Shown: piece after piece, positions 19,479 through 27,665 of the stretch
How the letters are laid out: every line of letters begins with the position of its first letter
Position numbering within the stretch: position 1 is the stretch's first letter
Assembly (NCBI RefSeq): GCF_003351105.1
Contig: NZ_NKRG01000003.1
Span: 62,001-126,000 of the forward strand
DNA: 64,000 nucleotides
Source of the DNA: Thermosipho africanus Ob7
GTDB taxonomy: Bacteria > Thermotogota > Thermotogae > Thermotogales > Fervidobacteriaceae
Reading direction: 5' to 3'
The notes under the pieces: generated by a model
Seen by the model: only the letters and a program-made list of their open reading frames with translations
Told to the model about the DNA's origin: nothing
Databases searched by the model: none
Program-made: the position numbers and the translations under genes

Positions 19479-20495
19479 CTAATCACTCCTTAATCTGGAT
19501 ATTAGATCTATTAGAATATCTTTAGAAGTATCATTTAAATCTAACTTTCTTATTTTTGAGATTGATTCTTCAAACAAAGTATACATAGCATTCTTAGCTT
19601 TTTTAATTGCTCCACTTTTTAAAATCTGATCTAAAATATATTGTATTTCTTCGGAAGATTTTTCTTGTTTTGAATAAACTTCAAAAAATTTTTCATCATA
19701 CTCTCCAAAATCAATTAATGCAGTTAATTTACCTTCCAAAATATCTGTAACATTAGATTTTCCAGATTTTTCATCGAATGTACTTATAATATCATCTCTA
19801 ATTTGAAAGGCTATTCCTGCTGGAATAATTGCATCTTCAATCTTTTTCTTATCAATATTCTCATTTGAAAGTAACACCCCTAGATAAAATGGATAAAAAA
19901 ATGTATAATATGCCGTTTTCAATCTAGCAATCTCAAGAGAAATTTTATCTTCATCTGGTTTATATTTTCCTAGAGAATATAAAACATCAAGTGTTTGACC
20001 ATAACCTGTGTTTATATAGCAATTTGAAAACTCCTCTAAAAATTTTGATGATAAATTCAATTTACTTAGCTGTCTGATAGCAATAAAAAATAGTATGTCA
20101 CCAAATACCAAAGCCAAATCTTCACCAATTTTTTCATTGTTATTTTTTTCTTTAAATTCTTCATAAAAAACTACATGCAATGATGGAAGTCCCCGTCTTA
20201 AAGTAGACCGATCCATTATATCATCGTGAATTAAAAGAAAACAATGCATAATTTCTATTACCGCAGCTATCTTATATAATTTTTCATAATCTAATTCTTT
20301 TTTTGCATATGAAGTTGCACCTAATAAAAATAAAAGAGGGCGTATTCTTTTGCCTGGTCTTAAACAATACTCTACCATCCTCTTAATTAACGACTCTATT
20401 TGTTTTGGTGGGTTGACTTTATTTTCCAAAATAACTTTTTCAATGTACTCTTCCACTTTTTTTTGATGCATTTTTTTAAATTCATTAAAATCCAT
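19479..20495 (-). CDS. Polyprenyl diphosphate synthase
   Basis: Head-to-tail chain-elongating prenyltransferase making geranylgeranyl or longer diphosphates for lipid carriers. First aspartate motif DDIMD with RRGLPSLH after it, and GKRIRPLLFLLGA near the start. The second aspartate motif reads DDIIS, lacking the last Asp (usually DDxxD). 338 aa. ATG after GGGAGGATA. Second gene of the long operon. Confidence 0.92.
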   Translation of the reverse strand: MDFNEFKKMHQKKVEEYIEKVILENKVNPPKQIESLIKRMVEYCLRPGKRIRPLLFLLGATSYAKKELDYEKLYKIAAVIEIMHCFLLIHDDIMDRSTLRRGLPSLHVVFYEEFKEKNNNEKIGEDLALVFGDILFFIAIRQLSKLNLSSKFLEEFSNCYINTGYGQTLDVLYSLGKYKPDEDKISLEIARLKTAYYTFFYPFYLGVLLSNENIDKKKIEDAIIPAGIAFQIRDDIISTFDEKSGKSNVTDILEGKLTALIDFGEYDEKFFEVYSKQEKSSEEIQYILDQILKSGAIKKAKNAMYTLFEESISKIRKLDLNDTSKDILIDLISRLRSD

Positions 20496-20497
20496 TT

Positions 20498-21112
20498 TTA
20501 TCCTCCCAAGTAATCTTCATCTTTATCTCCAACTAACTTTTTAAGTATTTCATAGTACATAGAGTTTCTTGTCACAATATTTGAAAGAGCCTTTTTTATT
20601 ATCTCTAGATCTTCACCAGAAAAATCACCACTATCTATTGCTTGAACCAAATCTTTAACAACTTCGGGCATTTCTATGTAAGAAAGCGCAATTGCAGCTT
20701 GCGCGCCATATTTTTTTCTATCAGCATCCTCCAGGAGAAAATATCTCAATATTTTATAAACTTTTTCACCATCTCCAAGTTTTGAAAGCGCTTCATAAAT
20801 TATTAATTCTGCTTCTTCAAAATCAAAAAGCGATAACACATTATAGAGATCCTTTTTTATCCTTTCATCTCCAAGATCAGCAAGTAAATCTATAATATAA
20901 AGAAGCGTTATATCATTCCTATTACCTTCATGGAGTCTTTTTTTAAATTCCCTGTATAAAGGATCTTTTGAAGCTTCTCCCAATTTAAATAAAGTTTCTG
21001 ATGCAATCTCTTTAACCTGAGAATCTTCATCCTCCAAAAGCTTTATTAAATCATCTATTGCTTGTTCTCCTTTTTCCTCTATTATCCTTTTTATAAGTTC
21101 TTCTCTTTCCAT
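20498..21112 (-). CDS. HEAT-repeat protein
   Basis: 204 aa made of about five HEAT-like helical pairs (for example AIDDLIKLLEDEDSQVKEIAS and EVVKDLVQAIDSGD), a scaffold for protein contacts. No catalytic motif. First gene of the 18-gene run, so it follows the presumed promoter at 21147. ATG with GAGGG upstream. Confidence 0.8.
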   Translation of the reverse strand: MEREELIKRIIEEKGEQAIDDLIKLLEDEDSQVKEIASETLFKLGEASKDPLYREFKKRLHEGNRNDITLLYIIDLLADLGDERIKKDLYNVLSLFDFEEAELIIYEALSKLGDGEKVYKILRYFLLEDADRKKYGAQAAIALSYIEMPEVVKDLVQAIDSGDFSGEDLEIIKKALSNIVTRNSMYYEILKKLVGDKDEDYLGG

Positions 21113-21146
21113 ATTAGCCCTCCAAAATATTTTATTCTTGTTAATT

Positions 21147-21155
21147 ATTATACCA
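21147..21155 (-). promoter_or_regulatory. Extended -10 promoter of the leftward 18-gene operon
   Basis: On the minus strand TGG TATAAT (21155-21147), an extended -10, 35 bp upstream of the first start codon. No good -35 is visible at 17 bp, as is usual for extended -10 promoters. Confidence 0.55.
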
Positions 21156-21281
21156 TAATTGCTTATTCTGCACTATTATAACTCTATATGATCTACACAA
21201 AAAATGGATGTTGTCTCATCATTTTCTCCTAAACTATATTACCCCATCACCAAATGCCGTTTCTTTTTTAACATTTGAATA

Positions 21282-21295
21282 ATGCGATAACGCAT
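21282..21295. repeat. Short perfect palindrome, possible operator
   Basis: ATGCG-ATAA-CGCAT, five-base arms around 4 nt, relatively GC-rich in a very AT-rich gap. It is 80 to 95 bp upstream of the hydF -10. Could be a protein site or chance. Confidence 0.3.
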
Positions 21296-21371
21296 CTTTC
21301 TGCCTTTTATGTCTATAAATTATTCTATTCTAATTTAATTTGTTTTGCCTATTCATTGTTTTAGCATTTTC

Positions 21372-21380
21372 TGATATAAT
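21372..21380 (+). promoter_or_regulatory. Extended -10 promoter of hydF
   Basis: TGA TATAAT, 42 bp before the hydF start; no clear -35. Confidence 0.6.
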
Positions 21381-21422
21381 TATTAACGACAATAGCTGTT
21401 AGTTTAAAAAAGGGGTGAACAA

Positions 21423-22622
21423 ATGATAGCAAGTGGAGGATTTAGAAAATATATAGCAATTACAGGAAGAAGAAATGTTGGAAAATCATCTTTTATGAAC
21501 GCACTTATTGGACAAGATGTTTCAATAGTTAGCAACGTAGCAGGGACAACTACCGATCCTGTATTTAAAAGCATGGAACTTTCTCCAATTGGCCCTGTTA
21601 CTTTAATAGATACTCCTGGACTTGACGATATTGGAGAACTTGGTCAAAAAAGAATTGAAAAAGCAAAAAAAACTTTATATAGAGCAGATTGTGGAATACT
21701 AATAGTTGACAGTCAACCAAAAGAATATGAACACCAAATAGTAGAAATTTTCAAACAATTAGAAATCCCATATATTATTGTTATTAATAAAATAGACACA
21801 ATAAACAGTGATGAAGTTGAAGAAACGTATAAAAAATTTAATGTACCAATAGTTAAAGTTTCCGCCTTAAAAAAGATAGGTTTTGAAAATATTGGAAATG
21901 TAATAGATTCTGTAATTCCTAAAGATGATGAAATTCCATATCTTTCTGATTTAATAGATGGGGGAGATCTTGTAGTTTTGGTAGTTCCAATAGATCTGGG
22001 AGCACCAAAGGGAAGGTTAATTATGCCACAAGTGCACGCAATAAGAGAAGGTTTGGATAAGGAAGCATTAGTTCTTGTTGTCAAAGAAAGAGAATTAAGA
22101 TATGCACTTGAAAACATAGGAATGAAGCCAAAGATTGTGGTAACTGATTCTCAAAGTGTAATGAAAGTAGTTTCTGATGTACCTGAAGAAATAAAACTTA
22201 CAACGTTTTCTATACTTGAATCAAGATACAGAGGTGATCTAAATTATTTTGTAGAAAGTGTAAAGCATATTGAAAACTTAAAAGACGGAGATAAAGTAAT
22301 AATTATGGAAGGTTGTACCCATAGACCACTTACAGAAGATATTGGAAGAGTTAAGATCCCAAGATGGCTTACAAATCATACCGGCGCAGCACTTGAATTT
22401 AAAGTGTGGGCTGGTGTTGATATGCCTGAATTAAATGAAATAGAAGATGCAAAGCTTGTTATACACTGCGGAGGATGTGTAATGAACAGGAATTCAATGA
22501 TGAGAAGAGTTAGGATGTTTAAAAGGTTAGGTATTCCAATGACAAATTATGGTGTTGCAATTTCATACCTTCACGGTGTTTTAGAAAGGGCTTTAAGTCC
22601 ATTTAAGGATGTGGAAATATGA
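21423..22622 (+). CDS. hydF: [FeFe] hydrogenase H-cluster maturation GTPase HydF
   Basis: Scaffold GTPase that carries the 2Fe subcluster made by HydE and HydG and hands it to the hydrogenase. GTPase motifs: GRRNVGKSS (about residue 16), [19 protein letters not shown]. The C-terminal cluster-binding set fits CxHx(44-53)HCxxC: CTH in EGCTHRP, then 47 residues, then HCGGC. 399 aa, full length. SD AAAGGGG. Followed with a 4-bp overlap by an aspartase-like lyase; hydE and hydG are not in the window. Confidence 0.97.
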   Translation: MIASGGFRKYIAITGRRNVGKSSFMNALIGQDVSIVSNVAGTTTDPVFKSMELSPIGPVTLIDTPGLDDIGELGQKRIEKAKKTLYRADCGILIVDSQPKEYEHQIVEIFKQLEIPYIIVINKIDTINSDEVEETYKKFNVPIVKVSALKKIGFENIGNVIDSVIPKDDEIPYLSDLIDGGDLVVLVVPIDLGAPKGRLIMPQVHAIREGLDKEALVLVVKERELRYALENIGMKPKIVVTDSQSVMKVVSDVPEEIKLTTFSILESRYRGDLNYFVESVKHIENLKDGDKVIIMEGCTHRPLTEDIGRVKIPRWLTNHTGAALEFKVWAGVDMPELNEIEDAKLVIHCGGCVMNRNSMMRRVRMFKRLGIPMTNYGVAISYLHGVLERALSPFKDVEI

Positions 22623-23983
22623 GAGAAGAAAAAGACTATCTTGGCAAAGTCGAAATTGAAGATGACAAACTATACGGTATAAGCTCCTACAGAGCACATA
22701 AACTTTTTCCAGAAACGGGCGAAAAATTTGATGAAAGATTCATCTGGGCATATTTTATGATAAAAAAGGCAGCTGCAACATTAAATAAAGAATTAGGATA
22801 CTTAGATTCAAATATTGCAGATGCAATAATTTCAACATGTGATGAATGGAAAACTTTAAAAGATCATATTATTGTTGATCCTCTTTCAGGTGGCGCTGGT
22901 ACATCGGTTAACATGAATATCAATGAAGTAATTGCAAACAGAGCTTCACAACTTTTAAATAAAGAAATTGGTTATGTAAAACCAATTGAACATGTTAACC
23001 TTCACCAATCAACCAATGATACATTTGTAACAGCGGGTAAAATTGCCATAATTGTAAGACTTAGGGAATTAATAGATCAAATAATTAAGCTTCAAGAAAT
23101 AATTCAAGCAAAAGAAAAAGAATTCTACAGAATAAGAAAAGTTGGAAGAACACAATTAATGGATGGCCCACCAATAATGCTTGGTCAGGAATTTGGAGCA
23201 TGGGCAGATGCACTTGCAAGAGATAGGTGGAGATTAAACAAAGTGGAAGAAAGAATAAGAAACGTAAATATTGGAGGCACTGCAATAGGTACTGGAATAG
23301 GAGCTCCAAAAAATTACGTATTAAAAATAGTTAATGTACTCAGAGAAATATGTAATGTGAAAATTGCAAAAGCTGATAATCTAATCGATGCAACTCAAAA
23401 TATGGATGTTTTTTCTGAAATTCACGGTCTTTTAAAGGCTCTTTCAGTAAACCTATACAAAATTTCTAATGATATTAGGTTACTTAGTAGTGGGCCAAAT
23501 ACTTCAATAGGAGAATTAATTCTTCCAAAAGTTCAAATTGGAAGTTCTATAATGCCGGGAAAAAATAATCCGGTAGTACCTGAATATGTTATGCAAATTT
23601 CATTAGTTGTTTTCTCACACGATAGTATGATAAACCACGCAAGTGCGCTTGGAAATCTTGAACTCAATCAATTTTCACCTTTAATTGTTCACTATACATT
23701 AAAATCAATTAATTTGTTAAAAAATGCATGTTATTCTCTTTCAAATTACATTGAAAACATTAAGGCAAACGAAGAAAGATGCAGAGAAAATCTTGAAAAA
23801 TCTATATCAAACCTTACCCCACTTATAAATATATTTGGGTATAATGAAGTTTCACAGGCAGTAAAAGAATCAAATTACGATGTTGATAAAGCAATAAAAT
23901 TATTATCAGAAAAATTTTCTATTTCAGTTGAAGATATTAAAAAGAAAATAAATCCAGATAACCTCACAAAATTAGGGTTTTAA
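22619..23983 (+). CDS. Aspartate ammonia-lyase-like enzyme
   Basis: Fumarase/aspartase superfamily. The loop signature [12 protein letters not shown] is perfect, with [16 protein letters not shown] and HQSTNDTF as the two other conserved blocks. 454 aa. The likely reaction is L-aspartate to fumarate plus ammonia; fumarase or another amino-acid lyase is possible. It overlaps hydF by 4 bp (ATGA), so it is translated with the hydrogenase maturase. Such lyases are known to recur beside hydEFG genes, where ammonia for the azadithiolate bridge has been suggested. Confidence 0.88.
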   Translation: MREEKDYLGKVEIEDDKLYGISSYRAHKLFPETGEKFDERFIWAYFMIKKAAATLNKELGYLDSNIADAIISTCDEWKTLKDHIIVDPLSGGAGTSVNMNINEVIANRASQLLNKEIGYVKPIEHVNLHQSTNDTFVTAGKIAIIVRLRELIDQIIKLQEIIQAKEKEFYRIRKVGRTQLMDGPPIMLGQEFGAWADALARDRWRLNKVEERIRNVNIGGTAIGTGIGAPKNYVLKIVNVLREICNVKIAKADNLIDATQNMDVFSEIHGLLKALSVNLYKISNDIRLLSSGPNTSIGELILPKVQIGSSIMPGKNNPVVPEYVMQISLVVFSHDSMINHASALGNLELNQFSPLIVHYTLKSINLLKNACYSLSNYIENIKANEERCRENLEKSISNLTPLINIFGYNEVSQAVKESNYDVDKAIKLLSEKFSISVEDIKKKINPDNLTKLGF

Positions 23984-23990
23984 AATTTTT

Positions 23991-24024
23991 AAATCAAATT
24001 TTTAATAAATTATTTGATTTTTTT
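23991..24024 (+). terminator. AT-rich terminator candidate after the lyase gene
   Basis: Nine-base arms AAATCAAAT (23991-23999) and ATTTGATTT (24012-24020), then a T-run. Weak because the stem has only two GC pairs. Confidence 0.4.
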
Positions 24025-24041
24025 GTTTTGTGTGTTATACT
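24014..24041 (+). promoter_or_regulatory. Promoter of the GTAIN-protein/GntR/ABC operon
   Basis: TTGATT (24014-24019), 16-bp spacer, TATACT (24036-24041). The -10 lies inside the palindrome at 24032-24053. Confidence 0.5.
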
Positions 24042-24053
24042 TTTATAGAACAC
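24032..24053. promoter_or_regulatory. Palindromic operator candidate for the GntR-type regulator
   Basis: GTGTTnTA, 6 nt, TAnAACAC: a 22-bp dyad covering the -10 and start site of an operon that encodes a YtrA-type GntR repressor. YtrA proteins normally control their own operon, so this is the natural binding site. Inferred from symmetry and place. Confidence 0.5.
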
Positions 24054-24086
24054 TATATATTTATAACAAAAAAGGGGGTTAAATGT

Positions 24087-25028
24087 ATGAAGTTTTTTAA
24101 TAGCTATCCTACTTTTTCCAAATTAATTCTAGTCTTAGTTATTGGGCTACTATCATTTTTAATACCACTTTGGACCATTAAGATAATTTTGTTCATAGTG
24201 GGATTATTTATTTTTTCTACTATCTTAAAAAAAGGAAAGATTGTATTTTTTATATTAGTCTTCATATTTTCTATACCCTTTATATCGGCAAAAAGATTTT
24301 CAACTAATTTTTTTGAATTCTACAACTTTTTTGGAAATTTTGAAGTAAGTTCAAATGAAAAATATATTATTCAACCTGATAAGAAGCAATTCCCAATATA
24401 CAGTGATATAACAATAAACATTAAAAATCAAAATGGAGTAATTATTGAGCTAGTAGATGGAGATTCTATAGAATTTCCATCAAAGCTTAATTTAATAACA
24501 GACAATAAAAAAATTGAAATTAACAATTATGGGTATTTTTCAAAAAATTATTATTTTGTAATCAAAATAGGAACTAAAGACCTTAAAAACTTAAAAATTT
24601 CTGCAACAAAAATTGAAATAAACGGAAAAGCAAAACTTGATAATCTAATTTTGAATGGTACTGCCATTAACATGAAAAACTGTTCAATAGAAAGTGAATA
24701 TCTGCACGTATCTGGTACAGCTATTAATTTATCCGATTTTTTCATAGGAAATTACGCTTATATCGATGGAACAGCTCTTAATTTTTCTGGAACATTTGAT
24801 TTTCAACAAATAAAAATAGATGGTACAAGTATAAATATAAATTTAAATATTGGCAAATTAAATAAAGAAACAATAATAGATGGTACTGCTATTAATGCAA
24901 CTATAAATTTTCTTTCAGATAATCCAAAAATTCTAAATATTGATGGTACAAGCGGCACTGTAAAAGTGAAAAATTATGAAAGTGCAACTATAAACGTTGA
25001 TGGTCCAAAAATTATCTTAGAAAAATAG
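24087..25028 (+). CDS. Membrane protein with tandem GTAIN beta-repeats
   Basis: 313 aa. Two or three hydrophobic segments in residues 1-75, then an outer or cytosolic domain. From about residue 185 a motif of the form (D/S/N)GTAIN or DGTSIN recurs six times about every 19 to 22 residues, with beta-strand-like sequence between, as in a right-handed beta-solenoid; it is akin in style to DUF4097-type repeats. I do not recognise a named family. The start is ATG 24087 after AAGGGGG. It heads an operon with a GntR regulator and an ABC transporter. Confidence 0.75.
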   Translation: MKFFNSYPTFSKLILVLVIGLLSFLIPLWTIKIILFIVGLFIFSTILKKGKIVFFILVFIFSIPFISAKRFSTNFFEFYNFFGNFEVSSNEKYIIQPDKKQFPIYSDITINIKNQNGVIIELVDGDSIEFPSKLNLITDNKKIEINNYGYFSKNYYFVIKIGTKDLKNLKISATKIEINGKAKLDNLILNGTAINMKNCSIESEYLHVSGTAINLSDFFIGNYAYIDGTALNFSGTFDFQQIKIDGTSININLNIGKLNKETIIDGTAINATINFLSDNPKILNIDGTSGTVKVKNYESATINVDGPKIILEK

Positions 25029-25043
25029 TATGGAGTGATTCTT

Positions 25044-25406
25044 ATGCTAAGACCTGTTGATAAACACAGTGGGATACCATCTTACATTCAAATTGTTAAT
25101 ATGATTAAGGCTGAAATACTTCTTGGAAAAATAAATCCAGGCGAGCAACTATTGCCTGTTAGAAAATTAAAAGAAATTTTTCAGGTAAATATAAATACAG
25201 TTTTAAAAGCACTTGAAAAACTTAAACTTGAAGGGTACATAACTTCTGAACAAGGAATTGGCTATTTTGTAAGTAAAGAGCTTCAAATTGCTCCAACTAT
25301 AATGGCAGAGGTAAAAGAGGCTATAAAAAAACTTAAAAGCACAAAAATAGACCTTAATACTTTGTTTATAATCCTCGAGGAGGTGTGGAAAGATGAAAAA
25401 GATTGA
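25044..25406 (+). CDS. GntR-family transcriptional regulator, YtrA type
   Basis: 120 aa: winged helix in residues 1-75 (GIPSYIQIVNMIKAEIL, LPVRKLKEIFQVNINTVLKALEKL, GYITSEQGIGYFVS) and a short helical tail, without a ligand-binding domain, which is the YtrA subtype. These repress operons with ABC transporters, as here. The start is ATG 25044, about 6 nt after TGGAGTG. Overlaps the next gene by 14 bp. Confidence 0.92.
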   Translation: MLRPVDKHSGIPSYIQIVNMIKAEILLGKINPGEQLLPVRKLKEIFQVNINTVLKALEKLKLEGYITSEQGIGYFVSKELQIAPTIMAEVKEAIKKLKSTKIDLNTLFIILEEVWKDEKD

Positions 25407-25959
25407 AAATCTCTTTGAAATTACTCTAAAAGAAAAAAGTGGCGGATGGTTTTTCTGGTTTTTTCTTCTATTTATACCACATTTAAATCTTTTTTCAATA
25501 TTTTTCATATCCAATTTGCTACTTGCATCAAAAATAAAGAATAAGAAAGACAAATCTTTTTATTACCTTCCATTTACAAAAAAAGACGTTTTCTTTATTT
25601 TATACTTTTTCTTAATTCTTTTAATTTTTTCAACTTCATTTTTTAATTCACTATTGATTTCCAGATACTCATTAAAATATATATTAAGTCCACTAATATT
25701 TTCCACAGCAATTTATTCTATAGGTATAATAGCATCGTCTCTAAATGGAGATAATTTTGCAATTACTATACTTTTCATTATCTTTGATGCAATACTTTCA
25801 AATCTAGGTTCATCACATCTAGGTGCTAATTTCAATCCTTACATTTTAATTAGTCCAATAAGGCAAGAAAGTTTAATAGGCTCAATATTATTTTCTTTGG
25901 CATTATTATTTATTGCATTTAAATTATATGTAGGTGGTGAAAGCTATGTTAAAAATTGA
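25393..25959 (+). CDS. ABC transporter membrane subunit (YtrC/YtrD-like), unknown substrate
   Basis: 188 aa, strongly hydrophobic with about five membrane segments after a short basic cytosolic head; no named family recognised, but its place between a YtrA-like regulator and an ABC ATPase makes it the permease. GAGGAGGTG precedes the ATG by 7 nt. The soluble end overlaps the ATPase start by 14 bp. Confidence 0.72.
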   Translation: MKKIENLFEITLKEKSGGWFFWFFLLFIPHLNLFSIFFISNLLLASKIKNKKDKSFYYLPFTKKDVFFILYFFLILLIFSTSFFNSLLISRYSLKYILSPLIFSTAIYSIGIIASSLNGDNFAITILFIIFDAILSNLGSSHLGANFNPYILISPIRQESLIGSILFSLALLFIAFKLYVGGESYVKN

Positions 25960-26755
25960 AAATTTAAAAAAGTCTTTCAAAAATAAATTCGTTCTAAATA
26001 ACGTTTCTTTAGAAGTAGAAGAAGGTGAAATTCTTGCACTAATAGGTCCAAATGGTGTTGGAAAAACAACAACACTAAATTGTATTTCGTTTGTTATAAA
26101 AAAAGATGGTGGAAAAATAATATTAGACGATCAAGAATTTACTGAAGAAGAAAAATATAAAATATCATACGTTCCAGAAGATAGAGTCTTTTTTCAAAAT
26201 TTAACAGGAAAAGATTATCAAAAAATTTGGTCATCTATTTATCCTGAATGGAACGAAAATGTATTTCAAAAATTTATTACAAAATACAATCTTGATTTAA
26301 ATCAAAAGGTTGAAAAATATTCACAAGGAATGAAAACATTATTTCTTGTGGGACTTTCTGTGTCAACTAATGCAGATATATTACTTTTAGATGAACCAAC
26401 CCAACATCTTGACCCTACAATAAGACTTGAAATAATGAAAATAATTCGAAATTATGCTGACCTTGGAAAATATGTTATTATTTCATCACATGAAATCTTT
26501 GAAATAGAAGAGTACGCAGATAAAATTGCTATTATTAAATCCGGTGAGGTTATTTACAAAGATTACATCGATGATGCTAAAGAAAAACACAAAATAATAG
26601 ATTCAGAAGAAAAAATAACCTCTGGAGAAGTTATAGGACTTGTAGGTGACAAAATTCTTATAAAAACAGATGAAGAAATTGGTAGGTATCCAAAATTAAA
26701 TGAAATAGTTGTAGGGTATTTAAACAGTAAAAATAAAGTTGATATTTTCAAATAA
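25946..26755 (+). CDS. ABC transporter ATP-binding protein
   Basis: 269 aa. Walker A GPNGVGKT near 36, signature region KYSQGMKT, Walker B ILLLDEPTQHLD, and the switch histidine in SSHEIFEIEE. The Q-loop and the YSQGM signature are those of the ECF/antibiotic-export type (CcmA/YtrB-like). ATG 25946 is 8 nt after AGGTGG. The last 60 residues form a small extra domain. Works with the preceding membrane protein. Confidence 0.92.
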   Translation: MLKIENLKKSFKNKFVLNNVSLEVEEGEILALIGPNGVGKTTTLNCISFVIKKDGGKIILDDQEFTEEEKYKISYVPEDRVFFQNLTGKDYQKIWSSIYPEWNENVFQKFITKYNLDLNQKVEKYSQGMKTLFLVGLSVSTNADILLLDEPTQHLDPTIRLEIMKIIRNYADLGKYVIISSHEIFEIEEYADKIAIIKSGEVIYKDYIDDAKEKHKIIDSEEKITSGEVIGLVGDKILIKTDEEIGRYPKLNEIVVGYLNSKNKVDIFK

Positions 26756-26763
26756 AACAATGC

Positions 26764-26806
26764 AAAGACTTCTGAGATATTTAAGTTATCTCAGAAGTCT
26801 TTTTTA
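26764..26806 (+). terminator. Intrinsic terminator after the ABC operon
   Basis: 16-bp stem AAAGACTTCTGAGATA (26764-26779) with its complement (26787-26802), then a T-run. It points to the plus strand and lies 9 bp past the ATPase stop. Confidence 0.88.
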
Positions 26807-26809
26807 TAT

Positions 26810-27652
26810 CTAAAATAATTCTTTAATATTCATGTGAGTTACCTTTTTTGGAACAATTAAATCCTTAGCAGATGTCATAATAACAACTATACCAGGCCCA
26901 TGTCCTGTTTGTACACAATTTGAATGTACAACTACTCCAATAGATATTGCTCCTTTTCTAAAACCTCCAACCCCAAAACCGCTATAATGATCTTTGATTG
27001 CTACTATATCTCCAATTTTTACCTTATCAATTCCATACCTTTTTATTTCTTCCATATCATGAGTATTTATATCATAGTCGGTTCCTGCAGGATTTGAAGA
27101 GCCTATTCCTGAACCGGTAAGATGCGCTGGAATTTCTGCAGTAACAGGAACTATTAATTTCCCATCTTTTTCTTCAATTGGTAATTTTTCAAATAGCTCT
27201 GGATCAATATTAAATACTTTTACTTCAGGATAATCTAAAAGTTCTAAACCTTGACCCCAAGCTTTGATTTGGATCTTATCTCCTACTCTCAGCTTTTCTT
27301 TTTCTGGAAAATAGACTAAAATATGGTTAATTCCACCATGCTTACCTATCACAAATCCTTTCATTCCTTTAGCATCACCAGAAATAACCTCTGCTTCATT
27401 TCCTATACAAGCCAAGGTCATACAAGTTGAATTAAGCTTGTCGTTACTATTTTTAGTTGAAACATCCGGTTCAATATGATCACCATGCATTTTAAATGCA
27501 TTATCACCCAATCCAAAATTATAGGTTATACCACCAACGCCAGGAAAATAAAATGCATTCCCTTCGCCATCGAGAACAGGCGTTCTAACTACAGGATGCG
27601 CTACTTCAACCATTATCGAAAGCTTAACTACTTTTTCTTTATTAGTAATCAT
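26810..27652 (-). CDS. DUF4438 protein
   Basis: 280-aa protein of the DUF4438 family, best known from Thermotoga TM1086 (structure solved, function unknown). Conserved stretches: GEGNAFYFPGVGGITYNFG, HGDHIEPDVS, GSGIGSSNPAGTDYDI, and VHSNCVQTGHGPGIVVIMT with a possible Cys/His site. Start ATG 27652, 6 nt after GGAGGTGG; a longer frame to 27691 overlaps the MATE gene. Cytoplasmic, no membrane segment. Confidence 0.85.
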   Translation of the reverse strand: MITNKEKVVKLSIMVEVAHPVVRTPVLDGEGNAFYFPGVGGITYNFGLGDNAFKMHGDHIEPDVSTKNSNDKLNSTCMTLACIGNEAEVISGDAKGMKGFVIGKHGGINHILVYFPEKEKLRVGDKIQIKAWGQGLELLDYPEVKVFNIDPELFEKLPIEEKDGKLIVPVTAEIPAHLTGSGIGSSNPAGTDYDINTHDMEEIKRYGIDKVKIGDIVAIKDHYSGFGVGGFRKGAISIGVVVHSNCVQTGHGPGIVVIMTSAKDLIVPKKVTHMNIKELF

Positions 27653-27665
27653 TTTTGCCACCTCC

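Larger units (their letters stand above)
21113..21422. other. Divergent intergenic region between the leftward operon and hydF
   Basis: About 310 bp, AT-rich, with no convincing reading frame. It holds a leftward -10 near 21147, a rightward extended -10 at 21372 and a short perfect palindrome at 21282-21295. Nothing else recognised. Confidence 0.6.

Noticed and set aside
26764-26806. Terminator after the ABC operon as also ending DUF4438 transcripts
   Set aside because: On the minus strand the stem is followed by TCTTTGCATTG, a poor T-run; use in that direction is doubtful.
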